Origin: Pseudomonas sp. KU26590
GTDB taxonomy: Bacteria > Pseudomonadota > Gammaproteobacteria > Pseudomonadales > Pseudomonadaceae
Direction: 5' to 3'
Length of the DNA: 64,000 nucleotides
Assembly: GCF_026153515.1 (NCBI RefSeq)
Contig: NZ_CP110644.1
Span: forward strand, 4,059,501 to 4,123,500
Under the pieces are notes generated by a model. It was not told the origin of the DNA. It saw only the letters and a list, made by a program, of their open reading frames with translations, and ran no database searches. Made by a program: the position numbers and the translations under genes. Shown piece by piece: positions 36,968-46,506 of the stretch (its first letter is position 1; every line of letters starts with the position of its first letter).

Positions 36968-37885
36968 ATGGAATGGCTATCGGAATTTGGTGCCATCGCG
37001 GCCATGCAGGGGTTCAACGGGCTTTCCGTGTTCTGCGTGCTGTTGTTGATGGCCCTGGGGCTGGCGATCATCTTTGGTCAGATGGGCGTGATCAACATGG
37101 CCCACGGTGAATTCCTCACCATCGGCGCCTACACCACCTACATGCTGTCGACCCTGGTGCAGAGCTATTGCCCGTGGATGCAGCCGTACTATTTCTTCTT
37201 CGCCATCGCGTTGTCGTTCGTGGTGGCCGGTGCAGTGGGCTGGGTGGTGGAGTGGGTGATGATCAGTCGCCTCTACCACCGACCGCTCGACACCCTGCTG
37301 GCGACATGGGGCCTGTCCCTGGTCATGCAGCAAGCCTTCCGTTCCATCTTCGGCGCCCGCGAAGTCAGCGCCAACCCGCCGGAATGGCTGATGGGCGCGG
37401 TCAACCTCACCGACGCCATCGAAATCCCGCGCAACGGCCTGTTCGTCATGGGCCTGACCGTGCTGATGACCGGCGGCATTTTCCTGATGCTGTACCGCAC
37501 CCGCTGGGGCCTGCATGTCCGCGCCACGGTGCAGAACCGCATCATGAGCCGGGCGGTGGGCATCAACACCCGCAAGGTCGACCGCATGACCTTCGCCCTG
37601 GGCTGCGGCGTTGCCGGGGTCGCGGGCGCGGCGTTCACCACCATCGGTTCCACCGGCCCCACCGCTGGCTCCCTGTACATCGTCGACACCTTTCTGGTGG
37701 TGGTTTTCGGCGGCGCAGCCAGCCTGTTCGGCACCATTGCCTCGGCGTTTGCCATTGCCCAGACCCAATCGCTGTCGGAATTTTTCATGAGTGGCTCGAT
37801 GGCCAAGGTCCTGACCCTGTCCATCGTGATTCTGATCCTGTTGATGCGCCCCCAAGGGTTGTTTGCCAGCAAGGTTCGTAAATAA
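36968..37885 (+). CDS. urtB: Urea/amide ABC transporter permease
   Basis: 305 residues from ATG 36968, with GGAG about ten bases upstream; the open frame reaches back to 36899 through the REP but that is not coding. Eight or so membrane segments and LivH-type signatures (MGVINMAHGEF, QVGINTRKV-like SRAVGINTRKVDRM, VFGGAASLFGT). Pairs with UrtC. Confidence 0.92.
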   Translation: MEWLSEFGAIAAMQGFNGLSVFCVLLLMALGLAIIFGQMGVINMAHGEFLTIGAYTTYMLSTLVQSYCPWMQPYYFFFAIALSFVVAGAVGWVVEWVMISRLYHRPLDTLLATWGLSLVMQQAFRSIFGAREVSANPPEWLMGAVNLTDAIEIPRNGLFVMGLTVLMTGGIFLMLYRTRWGLHVRATVQNRIMSRAVGINTRKVDRMTFALGCGVAGVAGAAFTTIGSTGPTAGSLYIVDTFLVVVFGGAASLFGTIASAFAIAQTQSLSEFFMSGSMAKVLTLSIVILILLMRPQGLFASKVRK

Positions 37886-37908
37886 GTGTGCGCCAGAGAG
37901 GTAGCCCC

Positions 37909-39090
37909 ATGAACGCGCTAAACAAAATGCTCGGCGGACGCCAGGGCGTGGTCGGCCTGCTGATCCTTGCGACCCTGATTCTGGTGGTCTTCCCCCTGAC
38001 CCTGGACGCCTTTCGCCTGAACATGGTCGGCAAATACCTGACCTACGCGTTCGTCGCCGTGGGTCTGGTGTTGTGCTGGGGGTACGGCGGCATTCTCAGC
38101 CTGGGGCAAGGCGTGTTTTTCGGCCTGGGCGGGTACTGCATGGCGATGTTTCTCAAGCTGGAAGCGTCTGATCCGGAGAGCACCAAGATCCAGTCGACCC
38201 CGGGCATTCCGGACTTCATGGACTGGAACCAGATCACCGAACTGCCTTGGTTGTGGGTGCCGTTTCACAGCTTCACGTTCACGGTGATGGCGGTCATCGT
38301 GCTGCCGGTCCTGCTGGCGTTGATCATTGGCGTCGCGCTGTTCAGACGCCGGGTGGGCGATGTGTATTTTTCCATCGTCACCCAGGCCATCGCCTTGATC
38401 CTCACGGTGCTGATCATCGGCCAGCAAGGGCTGACCGGCGGGATCAACGGCATCACCGATTTGAAGACGCTGCTGGGATGGGACATCCGCAGCGACAGCG
38501 CCAAGCTGGTGTTGTACTTCATCAACGCAGGCCTGCTGTTCGGCTGCATCCTGTTTGGCAAATTCATCCTCAACTCCAAGCTGGGCCGGCTGCTGATGGC
38601 CATGCGCGACAAGGAAGAGCGGGTGCGCTTTTCCGGTTACGACGTGGCGGCGTTCAAGGTCTTCGTGTACTGCGTCGCGGCCTGTTTCTCGGCCATCGGC
38701 GGGGCCATGTTCGCCTTGCAGGTGGGGTTCATGTCGCCCTCGTTCGTGGGCATCGTGCCGTCCATCGAGATGGTGATTTTCGCCGCCGTCGGCGGGCGCA
38801 TGTCGCTGCTGGGTGCGGTGTACGGCTCGCTGCTGGTGAACTACGGCAAGACCTACTTTTCCGAGTCGTTCCCCGAATTGTGGCTGTACCTCATGGGCGG
38901 GCTGTTCATCGCCGTGGTCATGTATTTCCCCAACGGCCTGGCCGGTTTATGGGAAAGCCACGGGCGCAAATGGTTGTCGGGCCTCAAGCGCAAACCTGCC
39001 CCGGTACTGGCCTCCCCTGCCCCGACCATCACGCCAACGCCCGCCCCCGCTGACAAGAAAGCCGCCAGCCCGATGGAGATTCAGCCATGA
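37909..39090 (+). CDS. urtC: Urea/amide ABC transporter permease
   Basis: 393 residues from ATG 37909. LivM-type permease with about ten membrane segments, YGGILSLGQGVFFGLGGY near residue 60 and RMSLLGAVYGSLLVNY near 310. The C-terminus adds a Pro/Ala-rich tail. Its stop overlaps the urtD ATG (ATGA). Confidence 0.92.
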   Translation: MNALNKMLGGRQGVVGLLILATLILVVFPLTLDAFRLNMVGKYLTYAFVAVGLVLCWGYGGILSLGQGVFFGLGGYCMAMFLKLEASDPESTKIQSTPGIPDFMDWNQITELPWLWVPFHSFTFTVMAVIVLPVLLALIIGVALFRRRVGDVYFSIVTQAIALILTVLIIGQQGLTGGINGITDLKTLLGWDIRSDSAKLVLYFINAGLLFGCILFGKFILNSKLGRLLMAMRDKEERVRFSGYDVAAFKVFVYCVAACFSAIGGAMFALQVGFMSPSFVGIVPSIEMVIFAAVGGRMSLLGAVYGSLLVNYGKTYFSESFPELWLYLMGGLFIAVVMYFPNGLAGLWESHGRKWLSGLKRKPAPVLASPAPTITPTPAPADKKAASPMEIQP

Positions 39091-39848
39091 CCAGCCCCAC
39101 AGGCTTTCAGATGAACAAACCGGTCCTGGCCATCGAAGGGCTGACCGTTTCGTTCGACGGCTTCAAGGCGGTGGACGACCTCAACCTGTACATCGACCGC
39201 AACGAAGTGCGCGTGGTCATCGGCCCCAACGGCGCGGGCAAGACCACGGTGCTGGATTTGATCTGCGGCAAGACCCGGGCCACGGGCGGCAGCATCCAGT
39301 TCAAGGACCGCGAGCTGACCAAAATGAACGAGTACGACATCGTCCGTGCAGGGGTCGGGCGCAAGTTTCAGACGCCGTCGATCTACGACAACCTGAGCGT
39401 GTTCGAGAACCTGGAGATGTCGTTTCCGGCGGGCCGGTCGGTGTTCGGCGCGCTGTTTTTCAAGCGCACCCAGGCGGTGCTGGACCGGGTCAATCAGGTG
39501 GCCGCCGACATCTTTCTCGGTGACTTGCTGCAGCAACAGGCGGGCCTGTTATCCCACGGCCAGAAGCAGTGGCTGGAGATCGGCATGTTGCTGATGCAGG
39601 ACCCGGAACTGCTGATGCTCGACGAGCCGGTGGCGGGCATGAGTGTCAGCGAGCGTGCGCAAACCGCCGACCTGCTGAATCGCATCAGCCAGGGCCGCTC
39701 GGTGCTGGTGATCGAGCACGACATGGAGTTCGTCAAGAGCATCGCGCACAAGGTCACGGTGCTGCATCAGGGCAAGGTGTTGGCCGAAGGCAGCATGGAG
39801 TCGGTGCAGAGCAACCCGAAAGTCATCGAAGTCTATCTGGGCCATTAA
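39087..39848 (+). CDS. urtD: Urea/amide ABC transporter ATPase
   Basis: 253 residues. Walker A GPNGAGKTT, signature LSHGQKQWLEIG (the LSHGQ variant is typical of UrtD), Walker B LLMLDEPVAGMS and H-loop VIEHDMEFV. LivG type. Confidence 0.94.
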   Translation: MTSPTGFQMNKPVLAIEGLTVSFDGFKAVDDLNLYIDRNEVRVVIGPNGAGKTTVLDLICGKTRATGGSIQFKDRELTKMNEYDIVRAGVGRKFQTPSIYDNLSVFENLEMSFPAGRSVFGALFFKRTQAVLDRVNQVAADIFLGDLLQQQAGLLSHGQKQWLEIGMLLMQDPELLMLDEPVAGMSVSERAQTADLLNRISQGRSVLVIEHDMEFVKSIAHKVTVLHQGKVLAEGSMESVQSNPKVIEVYLGH

Positions 39849-39858
39849 GGAGCGCAGC

Positions 39859-40548
39859 ATGTTCAACATTCAGCAGCTGGCGTGTGGTTATGGCCAGAGT
39901 CAGGTCCTCCACGACCTGAACCTCTCGGTGCAGAAACAGGAAATCGTCGCGGTCATGGGCCGCAACGGCATGGGCAAGACCACGCTGTTCAAAAGCCTGA
40001 TGGGCATCCTGCCGCAATGGGGCGGCCAGGTTCAGTTGGACGGCGTAGACGTGTCCGGCCTGGAAACCCACAACCGGGTCGCCCAGGGCATGGCCTACGT
40101 GCCTCAGGGCCGGATGATTTTTCCGTCGATGAGCGTGCTGGAAAACATCCAGACCGGCCTCCCCGCCTCAGCCGGCGGCAAGGTCCCGGAAGACCTGTAC
40201 GCGCTGTTCCCGGTGCTGTTCGACATGCGCGGCCGACGCGGCGGCAACCTGTCCGGCGGCCAGCAACAGCAGCTGGCCATCGCCCGGGCCCTGGCGACCA
40301 ATCCCAAGGTGTTGTTGCTCGACGAGCCCACCGAAGGCATCCAGCCGTCGATCATCAAGGACATCGCCCGCACCCTCAAAGAGATCCGCACCCTGCGCAA
40401 CCTGACGATCATCGTCTCGGAGCAGGTGCTGTCCTTCACCCTGGAAATCGCCGACCGGTTGCTGGTGATCGAGAAAGGCCGCTTCGTCATCGAAGAAACC
40501 CGGGCCAATGTCGATGAAGCGACGATCAGTCGGTATTTGTCGGTTTAG
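39859..40548 (+). CDS. urtE: Urea/amide ABC transporter ATPase
   Basis: 229 residues. Walker A GRNGMGKTT, signature LSGGQQQQLAIARAL, Walker B LLLDEPTEGIQPS. LivF type. Ten bases after urtD. Confidence 0.94.
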   Translation: MFNIQQLACGYGQSQVLHDLNLSVQKQEIVAVMGRNGMGKTTLFKSLMGILPQWGGQVQLDGVDVSGLETHNRVAQGMAYVPQGRMIFPSMSVLENIQTGLPASAGGKVPEDLYALFPVLFDMRGRRGGNLSGGQQQQLAIARALATNPKVLLLDEPTEGIQPSIIKDIARTLKEIRTLRNLTIIVSEQVLSFTLEIADRLLVIEKGRFVIEETRANVDEATISRYLSV

Positions 40549-40577
40549 TAATGCCCGGAGATATGCAGCGTTAGATC

Positions 40578-40668
40578 GGACGCCATCGCGAGCAAGGTGG
40601 GCCGCCACCCCGGTCGCTCCTACAGAGGAATGCGGCCAACTGTAGGAGCGCGCTTGCCCGCGAAGACG
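40578..40668. repeat. REP remnants between urtE and fmdA
   Basis: An imperfect unit (GCCATCGCGAGCAAGG ... TCGCTCCTAC) and a full GTAGGAGCGCGCTTGCCCGCGAA unit within the 176-bp gap. They separate the transporter genes from the hydrolase gene on the same strand. Confidence 0.75.
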
Positions 40669-40724
40669 TCACCCGGACCAACACATTTCTATCGGATTGA
40701 CCCGAAACCCAAGGAGAACCCCCC

Positions 40725-41954
40725 ATGACCGATACCTTGATCAAAGTCGACCTCAACCAGCCTGTCACCGAAAACGAGCAGATCCACAACCGCTGGCACC
40801 CGGACATCCCGATGGCCTGCTGGGTCAAGCCGGGGGATGATTTCATCCTCGAAACCTACGACTGGACCGCTGGCGCGATCAAGAACAACGACGATGCCAG
40901 CGACGTGCGCGACGTCGACCTGACCACCGTGCATTACCTGTCCGGGCCGGTGGGTGTGCATGGCGCTCAGCCAGGCGACCTGCTGGTGGTGGAGCTGCTG
41001 GACATCGGCGCCCGAGCCGATTCGCAATGGGGCTTCAACGGCTTCTTTTCCAAGCAGAACGGCGGCGGCTTCCTCACCGAGCATTTCCCGCTGGCACAGA
41101 AATCCATCTGGGATTTCAAAGGCATGATGACCAGCTCCCGGCACATTCCCGGCGTCGAGTTTGCAGGCTTGATTCACCCCGGCCTGATCGGCTGTCTGCC
41201 GGACCACAAGATGCTCGCCGAGTGGAACCGCCGCGAACAGGAACTGATCGACACCGACCCGGACCGCGTCCCGGCACTGGCCTGTCCGCCCTGCGCCAGC
41301 ACGGCGCACCTGGGCAAACTCAAAGGCCCGGCCCGCGACCTGGCCGCCGCCACGGGCGCACGCACGGTGCCGCCCCGTGAGCACGGCGGCAACTGCGACA
41401 TCAAGGACCTGTCCCGGGGCTCGAAAGTGTTCTTCCCGGTCTACGTCGACGGCGCGGGTCTGTCCGTGGGCGACTTGCACTTCAGCCAGGGCGACGGCGA
41501 AATCACCTTCTGCGGCGCCATCGAAATGGCCGGCTGGGTGCACATGCGCGTCGAGTTGATCAAGGACGGCATGGCCAAGTACGGGATCAAAAACCCGGTC
41601 TTCAAGCCAAGCCCTATCGTGCCGAACTACAACAACTATCTGATCTTCGAAGGCATCTCGGTCGATGAAGCCGGCCAGCAGCACTACCTGGACGTCAACG
41701 TCGCCTACCGCCAGGCGTGCCTGAACGCGATCAACTACATGACCAAGTTCGGTTACTCCCCGGCCCAGGGTTATTCGCTGTTGGGCTCGGCACCGGTGCA
41801 GGGTCACATCAGCGGCGTGGTCGACATCCCCAACGCGTGCGCGACGTTGTGGCTGCCGACCGAGATATTCAAATTCGACATCAACCCCAACGCCAACGGC
41901 CCGACGAAATTCATCGACGGCACCGTGGACTTGCCGATCGCGCAGGATAAGTAA
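40725..41954 (+). CDS. fmdA: Formamidase / acetamidase family amidohydrolase
   Basis: 409 residues, full length for FmdA. Characteristic stretches are VGVHGAQPGDLLVVELLDIG, HPGLIGCLPD, EHGGNCDIKDL and LSVGDLHFSQGDGEITFCGAIE; the last holds acidic and Cys residues of the active centre. It hydrolyses formamide to formate and ammonia. Start ATG 40725 with AAGGAG eight bases upstream. The neighbours suggest that the substrate is delivered by the UrtABCDE-type transporter and that the ammonia serves as nitrogen source. Confidence 0.93.
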   Translation: MTDTLIKVDLNQPVTENEQIHNRWHPDIPMACWVKPGDDFILETYDWTAGAIKNNDDASDVRDVDLTTVHYLSGPVGVHGAQPGDLLVVELLDIGARADSQWGFNGFFSKQNGGGFLTEHFPLAQKSIWDFKGMMTSSRHIPGVEFAGLIHPGLIGCLPDHKMLAEWNRREQELIDTDPDRVPALACPPCASTAHLGKLKGPARDLAAATGARTVPPREHGGNCDIKDLSRGSKVFFPVYVDGAGLSVGDLHFSQGDGEITFCGAIEMAGWVHMRVELIKDGMAKYGIKNPVFKPSPIVPNYNNYLIFEGISVDEAGQQHYLDVNVAYRQACLNAINYMTKFGYSPAQGYSLLGSAPVQGHISGVVDIPNACATLWLPTEIFKFDINPNANGPTKFIDGTVDLPIAQDK

Positions 41955-42030
41955 CGCCGGGCTGAGTCCCCCCTGCAGGCGCGAATGAATTCGCGCCTGC
42001 AGAACGCACGCCGACTAAAGGATTTTAGCC

Positions 42031-42378
42031 ATGCCCATGTACGAATACGACTGCCCCGACTGTGGGGATTTCACTTCGCTGCGGCCCATGGCCGAGAGCG
42101 CGCTGCCGTGCGAGTGCCCGGCATGCGGCGCTTCGAGCCTGCGGGTGATTCTGTCCGCGCCGGGGCTGAGCACGATGGCCGGCAACACCCGCAGCGCCAT
42201 CGCCCGCAACGAGCAAAGCGCCCACGCGCCAAAAACCCTGGACCAGTACAAGGAAAGCCGGGGCCACCCCAGCGGTTGCAGTTGCTGCGGCCCGACGAAA
42301 AGACTCGAACCCACCAAAGCCAATCCACACGCCCTGAAAGGCAAGCCAGCGGGCCGACCGTGGATGATCAGCCATTGA
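42031..42378 (+). CDS. fmdB: FmdB-family zinc-ribbon protein
   Basis: 115 residues. N-terminal putative regulatory zinc ribbon MPMYEYDCPDCG with CPACG about 30 residues later, the hallmark of FmdB proteins, which are found next to fmdA and were proposed to regulate it. A second Cys cluster (CSCCG) sits near residue 85. Convergent with the peptide transporter operon. Confidence 0.9.
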   Translation: MPMYEYDCPDCGDFTSLRPMAESALPCECPACGASSLRVILSAPGLSTMAGNTRSAIARNEQSAHAPKTLDQYKESRGHPSGCSCCGPTKRLEPTKANPHALKGKPAGRPWMISH

Positions 42379-42400
42379 TCGACTCATGGGGGTCAACCGG

Positions 42401-42423
42401 CCCCTTCACGTCAGGTGAAGGGG
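42401..42423. terminator. Hairpin between convergent fmdB and peptide-transporter genes
   Basis: Perfect stem CCCCTTCAC / GTGAAGGGG with loop GTCAG, 22 bp after the fmdB stop and 26 bp from the opposite gene's stop. Its place between convergent genes suits a two-way terminator, though there are no T-runs. Confidence 0.6.
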
Positions 42424-42448
42424 GCAGTAAAGGGGCCGTGGCCGCGCA

Positions 42449-43432
42449 TCAGTGGTGGGAGGCCAGATGACAGCGCACGGATGTCCCAACGTCTTTGGCC
42501 GGTACTAACGCTTGCGGCTTTTCGCAGCCGTGGGTGGCTTTCGGGCAGCGGTCACGAAAGTAACACCCCGTCGGCAGCGTCCGATTGCCCGGCAGCTCAG
42601 TCGGCGCCGACACCTGCCCCTCGTCCACCGACACCCCCAGACGCGGCACGGCCTCCAGCAACAGCTGCGTATACGGATGACGCGGCCGCTCCAGCACTTC
42701 CGCCGCCGTACCCAACTCAACAATCTGCCCCAGGTACATCACCGCCACCCGGTCGGCCATGTGCCGCACCACCGAGACGTTGTGGGAGATCAGGATGTAC
42801 GTCAGGTCGCGGCTACGCTGCAGCTCTGCCAACAGATTGAGGATCTGCGCCTGCACCGAGATGTCCAGCGCCGAGGTCGGTTCGTCGAGGACGATGATGT
42901 CCGGGTTGGAGGACAGCGCCCGGGCAATCGCGATGCGCTGACGCTGACCGCCGGAAAACTGGTGGGGAAAACGGTCCAGGTACTCCGTGCGAATGCCCAC
43001 CTGAGCCGCCACCTTCGCCGCAATGGCACGCATCTCGTGGCGCGGCGCCGAACGCTGCACGAACAGCGGCTCGGTGATGATTTTCCACACCGGCAGCCTG
43101 GGGTCGAGGGACGACTGCGGGTCCTGAAAGACGATCTGCACGTTGCTGCTGCGTTCCTTGTCGCTGTTGTAGATCCAGTCGAGTCGCCCGGATGTTGGCT
43201 TGATCAAGCCCATCAGCAACTGCGCCAGGGTGCTTTTACCGCAGCCGGACTCCCCGACCACGCCGAGGGTTTCACCGGCGCAGACCTGCAGATCGATGCC
43301 GTTCAGGGCATGGGCCAAGGCCTTCGGGCGCCCGAGCCAGTCCTTGCCCATCGGGTAATGCACGCGCACGTCTTGCAGGCCGAGGATGGTCGGGCTTTCA
43401 CCGGGTAAGGTCTGCAGGGCTGAACGGTTCAT
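42449..43432 (-). CDS. Dipeptide/oligopeptide ABC transporter ATPase, DppF type
   Basis: 327 residues from ATG 43432. Walker A GESGCGKST, signature FSGGQRQRIAIARAL, Walker B IIVLDEPTSALD, and the C-terminal oligopeptide-ATPase motif with PTGCYFRDRCPKATHGC (Cys residues for an Fe-S cluster). ATGA-type overlap with the DppD-like gene. The open frame continues upstream to 43537 inside that gene but is not used. Confidence 0.93.
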   Translation of the reverse strand: MNRSALQTLPGESPTILGLQDVRVHYPMGKDWLGRPKALAHALNGIDLQVCAGETLGVVGESGCGKSTLAQLLMGLIKPTSGRLDWIYNSDKERSSNVQIVFQDPQSSLDPRLPVWKIITEPLFVQRSAPRHEMRAIAAKVAAQVGIRTEYLDRFPHQFSGGQRQRIAIARALSSNPDIIVLDEPTSALDISVQAQILNLLAELQRSRDLTYILISHNVSVVRHMADRVAVMYLGQIVELGTAAEVLERPRHPYTQLLLEAVPRLGVSVDEGQVSAPTELPGNRTLPTGCYFRDRCPKATHGCEKPQALVPAKDVGTSVRCHLASHH

Positions 43433-44463
43433 GGCCGCGACTCCTGTACGGTGGCGTGTGAGGGCGCGCTCAACCAGCAAGCGCTTTTGCGGTCGGCGGC
43501 TTCGTCGATGATCTGCATCGGCGGGCGTTGCAGGCATTGGGCCGTGCCGAAGGCGCAGCGATCCAGGAACGTGCAGCCCTCCGGCAACGCCGAAAGGTTG
43601 GGCACCTGCCCGGGAATGGTCATCAGGTCCTGGCCCGGTTCGACCTGCTCCGGCAAGCCACTCAGCAAGCCTTGGGTGTACGGATGCTGCGGGTCGGCCA
43701 TCACCTGCGCAGTGACGCCCTGCTCCACCACCGCACCGGTGTACATCACGTACACCCGGTCGCAGAACTGCGACACCAGCGCCATGTCGTGGGTGATCAG
43801 CAAAATCGCCGTGCCCCGCGCGCGCGCCTTTTCCCGCAGCAGCAACAGCACCTGCCGCTGCACCGTGACGTCCAGCGCGGTGGTCGGTTCGTCGGCGATG
43901 AGCAATTGCGGATCGCAGGAAAAAGCCAGAGCGATCATCACCCGCTGACGCATGCCGCCGGAGAGCTCGAAGGGGTAGCTGTTCATCACCTGCTCGGGGT
44001 CGGCGATGTGCATGTCCCGCAGCAACGCGATGGCCTTGGCCTTGGCGTCGGCCTTGCCCAGGCGCTGGTGATGAATGATCACGTCGAGCATCTGCCGACC
44101 GATGCGGCGGGTCGGATTGAGCGCGGTCATGGGTTCCTGAAAGATCATCGCGGCGTCACGGCCACGCACACTGAGCAGGTCCTTCTCTTTGGCGGTGAGC
44201 ATGTCGCGGCCCAGAATGCTCAGGCTGCCACTTTTCACGTCGTAGGAACGCTCCGGCAGCAGGCGCAGGCTGAGCATCGCGGTGACCGACTTGCCCGAGC
44301 CGGACTCGCCGATGACCCCGACGATCTCGCCGGGATTGACGTGCAGCGAGACACCGTTGAGCGCCTTGACCGTGCTTTTGTAAGCCGGGAATTCGATGCG
44401 CAGGTCGTCGATGACCAGCACCGGGGCTTGCTCGGCAAGGGGTGTTTGAACGGAAGCCTGCAT
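43429..44463 (-). CDS. Dipeptide/oligopeptide ABC transporter ATPase, DppD type
   Basis: 344 residues from ATG 44463 (AGGGG eight bases upstream; ATG 44469, overlapping the previous stop as ATGA, is the alternative). Walker [10 protein letters not shown], signature LSGGMRQRVMIALAF, Walker B LLIADEPTTALD, and CTFLDRCAFGTAQC near the C-terminus. Confidence 0.93.
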   Translation of the reverse strand: MQASVQTPLAEQAPVLVIDDLRIEFPAYKSTVKALNGVSLHVNPGEIVGVIGESGSGKSVTAMLSLRLLPERSYDVKSGSLSILGRDMLTAKEKDLLSVRGRDAAMIFQEPMTALNPTRRIGRQMLDVIIHHQRLGKADAKAKAIALLRDMHIADPEQVMNSYPFELSGGMRQRVMIALAFSCDPQLLIADEPTTALDVTVQRQVLLLLREKARARGTAILLITHDMALVSQFCDRVYVMYTGAVVEQGVTAQVMADPQHPYTQGLLSGLPEQVEPGQDLMTIPGQVPNLSALPEGCTFLDRCAFGTAQCLQRPPMQIIDEAADRKSACWLSAPSHATVQESRP

Positions 44464-44465
44464 GG

Positions 44466-45365
44466 TCATTTCCCCTGCTGCCGTGGGTCGAGCAAGTCAC
44501 GCACGCCGTCGCCCAAAAGGTTGAAACCGGTGGCCGTGATCAAAATCGCCACGCCGGGAAAGGTCGAGTACCACCATTGATCGAGGATGTAGTTGCGCCC
44601 GGTCGCGACCATCGCCCCCCACTCCGCCGTCGGCTGTTGCGCGCCCAGGCCAATGAAGCCCAGCGCCGAGGCCATGAGGATGGCGCTGCCGATGTCCAGG
44701 CTCAGCTGCACCAGCAACGGCGGCATGGCGTTGCGCGCCACGTGCCAGATGACCATGTGCCAACGACCGGCGCCGAAGGTTTCGGCGGCCTTGACGTAAC
44801 CCATCTGGCGAATGCTCAAAGCCTGACCCCGGGCCAGGCGCACGTAGAACGGAATCCGCACCAGCGTGATCGCCAGCATGGCGTTGAACAGGCTCGGGCC
44901 CAGCGCGGCGGCCAGGGCCATGATCAGTACCAGCGACGGCACCGAGAGCATGATGTCCATCAGGCGCATGATCAGCCCGTCGAAGCGTCCGCCAATGATC
45001 CCGGACAGGCAGCCCAGCAAGCCGCCGGCAAAGCACGAAGCGAAGGCCACGAACAGCCCGACGCCGACGGATTGCCGGCTGCCGTACAGCACGCGGCTGA
45101 ACAGATCCCGGCCCACTTCGTCGGTGCCGAACCAATGGGTGGCGGACGGCGCGGCGAGGCGCTGGGTCAGGTTCAGCGCATTGGGATCATGGGACGCGAG
45201 CCAGGGTGCGAAAGCCATGACCAACAGCACCATCACGGTGATCAGCAGCCCGGCCATGGTCAGCGGGCTGCGGCGGATCTGATGGGCCAGGTAGGCCCAT
45301 TTGTCTTGCCAGCGCGAGGCGGCCGGCAGTGGCGCCACGGTGGGCGCGGTGATCGGGGTAGTCAT
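44466..45365 (-). CDS. Dipeptide/oligopeptide ABC transporter permease, DppC type
   Basis: 299 residues from ATG 45365. N-terminal cytoplasmic segment, six membrane segments, FGTDEVGRDLFSRVLYGSR (family hallmark near residue 75) and the permease loop YVKAAETFGAG. One base after the DppB stop. Confidence 0.93.
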   Translation of the reverse strand: MTTPITAPTVAPLPAASRWQDKWAYLAHQIRRSPLTMAGLLITVMVLLVMAFAPWLASHDPNALNLTQRLAAPSATHWFGTDEVGRDLFSRVLYGSRQSVGVGLFVAFASCFAGGLLGCLSGIIGGRFDGLIMRLMDIMLSVPSLVLIMALAAALGPSLFNAMLAITLVRIPFYVRLARGQALSIRQMGYVKAAETFGAGRWHMVIWHVARNAMPPLLVQLSLDIGSAILMASALGFIGLGAQQPTAEWGAMVATGRNYILDQWWYSTFPGVAILITATGFNLLGDGVRDLLDPRQQGK

Positions 45366-45366
45366 G

Positions 45367-46383
45367 TCAGTTGACCTCGCCAATGCGCGGATCGATCAGG
45401 CGGTACAGCAGATCGATCGCCATGTTCAGCAGCACATAAATGAAGGAAACCATGATCGCGAAGCCCATCACCGCCGGGAAATCCAGCGACTGGATCGACT
45501 TGACCACGTAGGCGCCCATGCCCGGCCAGGCGAACACGGTTTCCGTGAGCACCGCGCCGTAGAGCAGATCCCCCAGGGTCAGGCCCAGTACGGTCACCGA
45601 GGGAATCAGCGCGTTGGGCAAGGCGTGGCGCAGAATCACCGCCCATTTCGACAGGCCGTAGGCGCGCGCAGTGCGGATGTAGTCTTCGCCGAGCTGGTCG
45701 AGCATCGCCGAGCGGATCTGCCGAGCGACCACGCCGAGGTTGACGAAGCCCAGGGTGATGGTCGGCAGAATCAGGTGCTGCAGCGCATTGGCGAACAGTG
45801 CGGTGTCGCCGGCCAGCAGCGTGTCGATGAGGTAAAAGCCGGTGATGGTGCGGGGTGGGTCCAGCCCTTCGTCAAGACGCCCGCTACCGGGCAGCCAGTT
45901 CAGGTGGCCGTAGAACAACACGATCAGGCCCAGCCCGAGCCAGAACGCCGGGGTCGAAATCCCCGTCACTGCCAGGGTGCGCGCGACCTGGTCGATGAAG
46001 CGGTTGTGGTACACCGCCGAGAGCACGCCCAACGGCACGCCCACCAGAATCGACAAGGTCAGCGCCGCCAGCGCCAGTTCCAGCGTTGCCGGGAAGAACG
46101 CCTGCAAATCTTCGAGCACCGGACGATGGGTGCGAATCGACGTGCCCAGGTCGCCGTGCAGCAGGTCGAGCATGTAGCGGCCGTATTGTTGATACAGCGG
46201 TAGATCCAGCCCCAACTGGTGGCGGATGTTGTCGACGATGGCGTCGGTGGCGCGGTCCCCGGCGATCAGTCGCGCGGGGTCGCCCGGAATCAGGTGCGAG
46301 ATGGAAAAGGTAATCAGGGAAACGCCGAACACCACCAGCAGCAGGCCGCCCAGGCGTTTGCGCAGCATATTCAGGAAGGCCAT
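45367..46383 (-). CDS. Dipeptide/oligopeptide ABC transporter permease, DppB type
   Basis: 338 residues. Opens with the conserved MLRKRLGGLLLVVFGVSLITF and has IPGDPARL near 35, the six-segment permease fold and the EAA loop YIRTARAYGLSKW. Preceded by an intercistronic hairpin after the binding-protein gene. Confidence 0.94.
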   Translation of the reverse strand: MAFLNMLRKRLGGLLLVVFGVSLITFSISHLIPGDPARLIAGDRATDAIVDNIRHQLGLDLPLYQQYGRYMLDLLHGDLGTSIRTHRPVLEDLQAFFPATLELALAALTLSILVGVPLGVLSAVYHNRFIDQVARTLAVTGISTPAFWLGLGLIVLFYGHLNWLPGSGRLDEGLDPPRTITGFYLIDTLLAGDTALFANALQHLILPTITLGFVNLGVVARQIRSAMLDQLGEDYIRTARAYGLSKWAVILRHALPNALIPSVTVLGLTLGDLLYGAVLTETVFAWPGMGAYVVKSIQSLDFPAVMGFAIMVSFIYVLLNMAIDLLYRLIDPRIGEVN

Positions 46384-46445
46384 GGGGCACCTCGGTCACG
46401 CAGTCGATCAATAACGCGAAACAGCTCGCGGACACAGCGCTGCGT

Positions 46446-46478
46446 CACAGGACCCCGCCTCCCTTGCAGGGTCCTGTG
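46446..46478 (-). terminator. Intercistronic hairpin between binding-protein and permease genes
   Basis: Ten-base perfect stem CACAGGACCC / GGGTCCTGTG with a 13-base loop, 28 bp past the binding-protein stop. Such stems commonly protect or attenuate so that the binding protein is made in excess of the permeases. Confidence 0.6.
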
Positions 46479-46506
46479 AGTCACAGCGATATACGGGATG
46501 CAGCGC

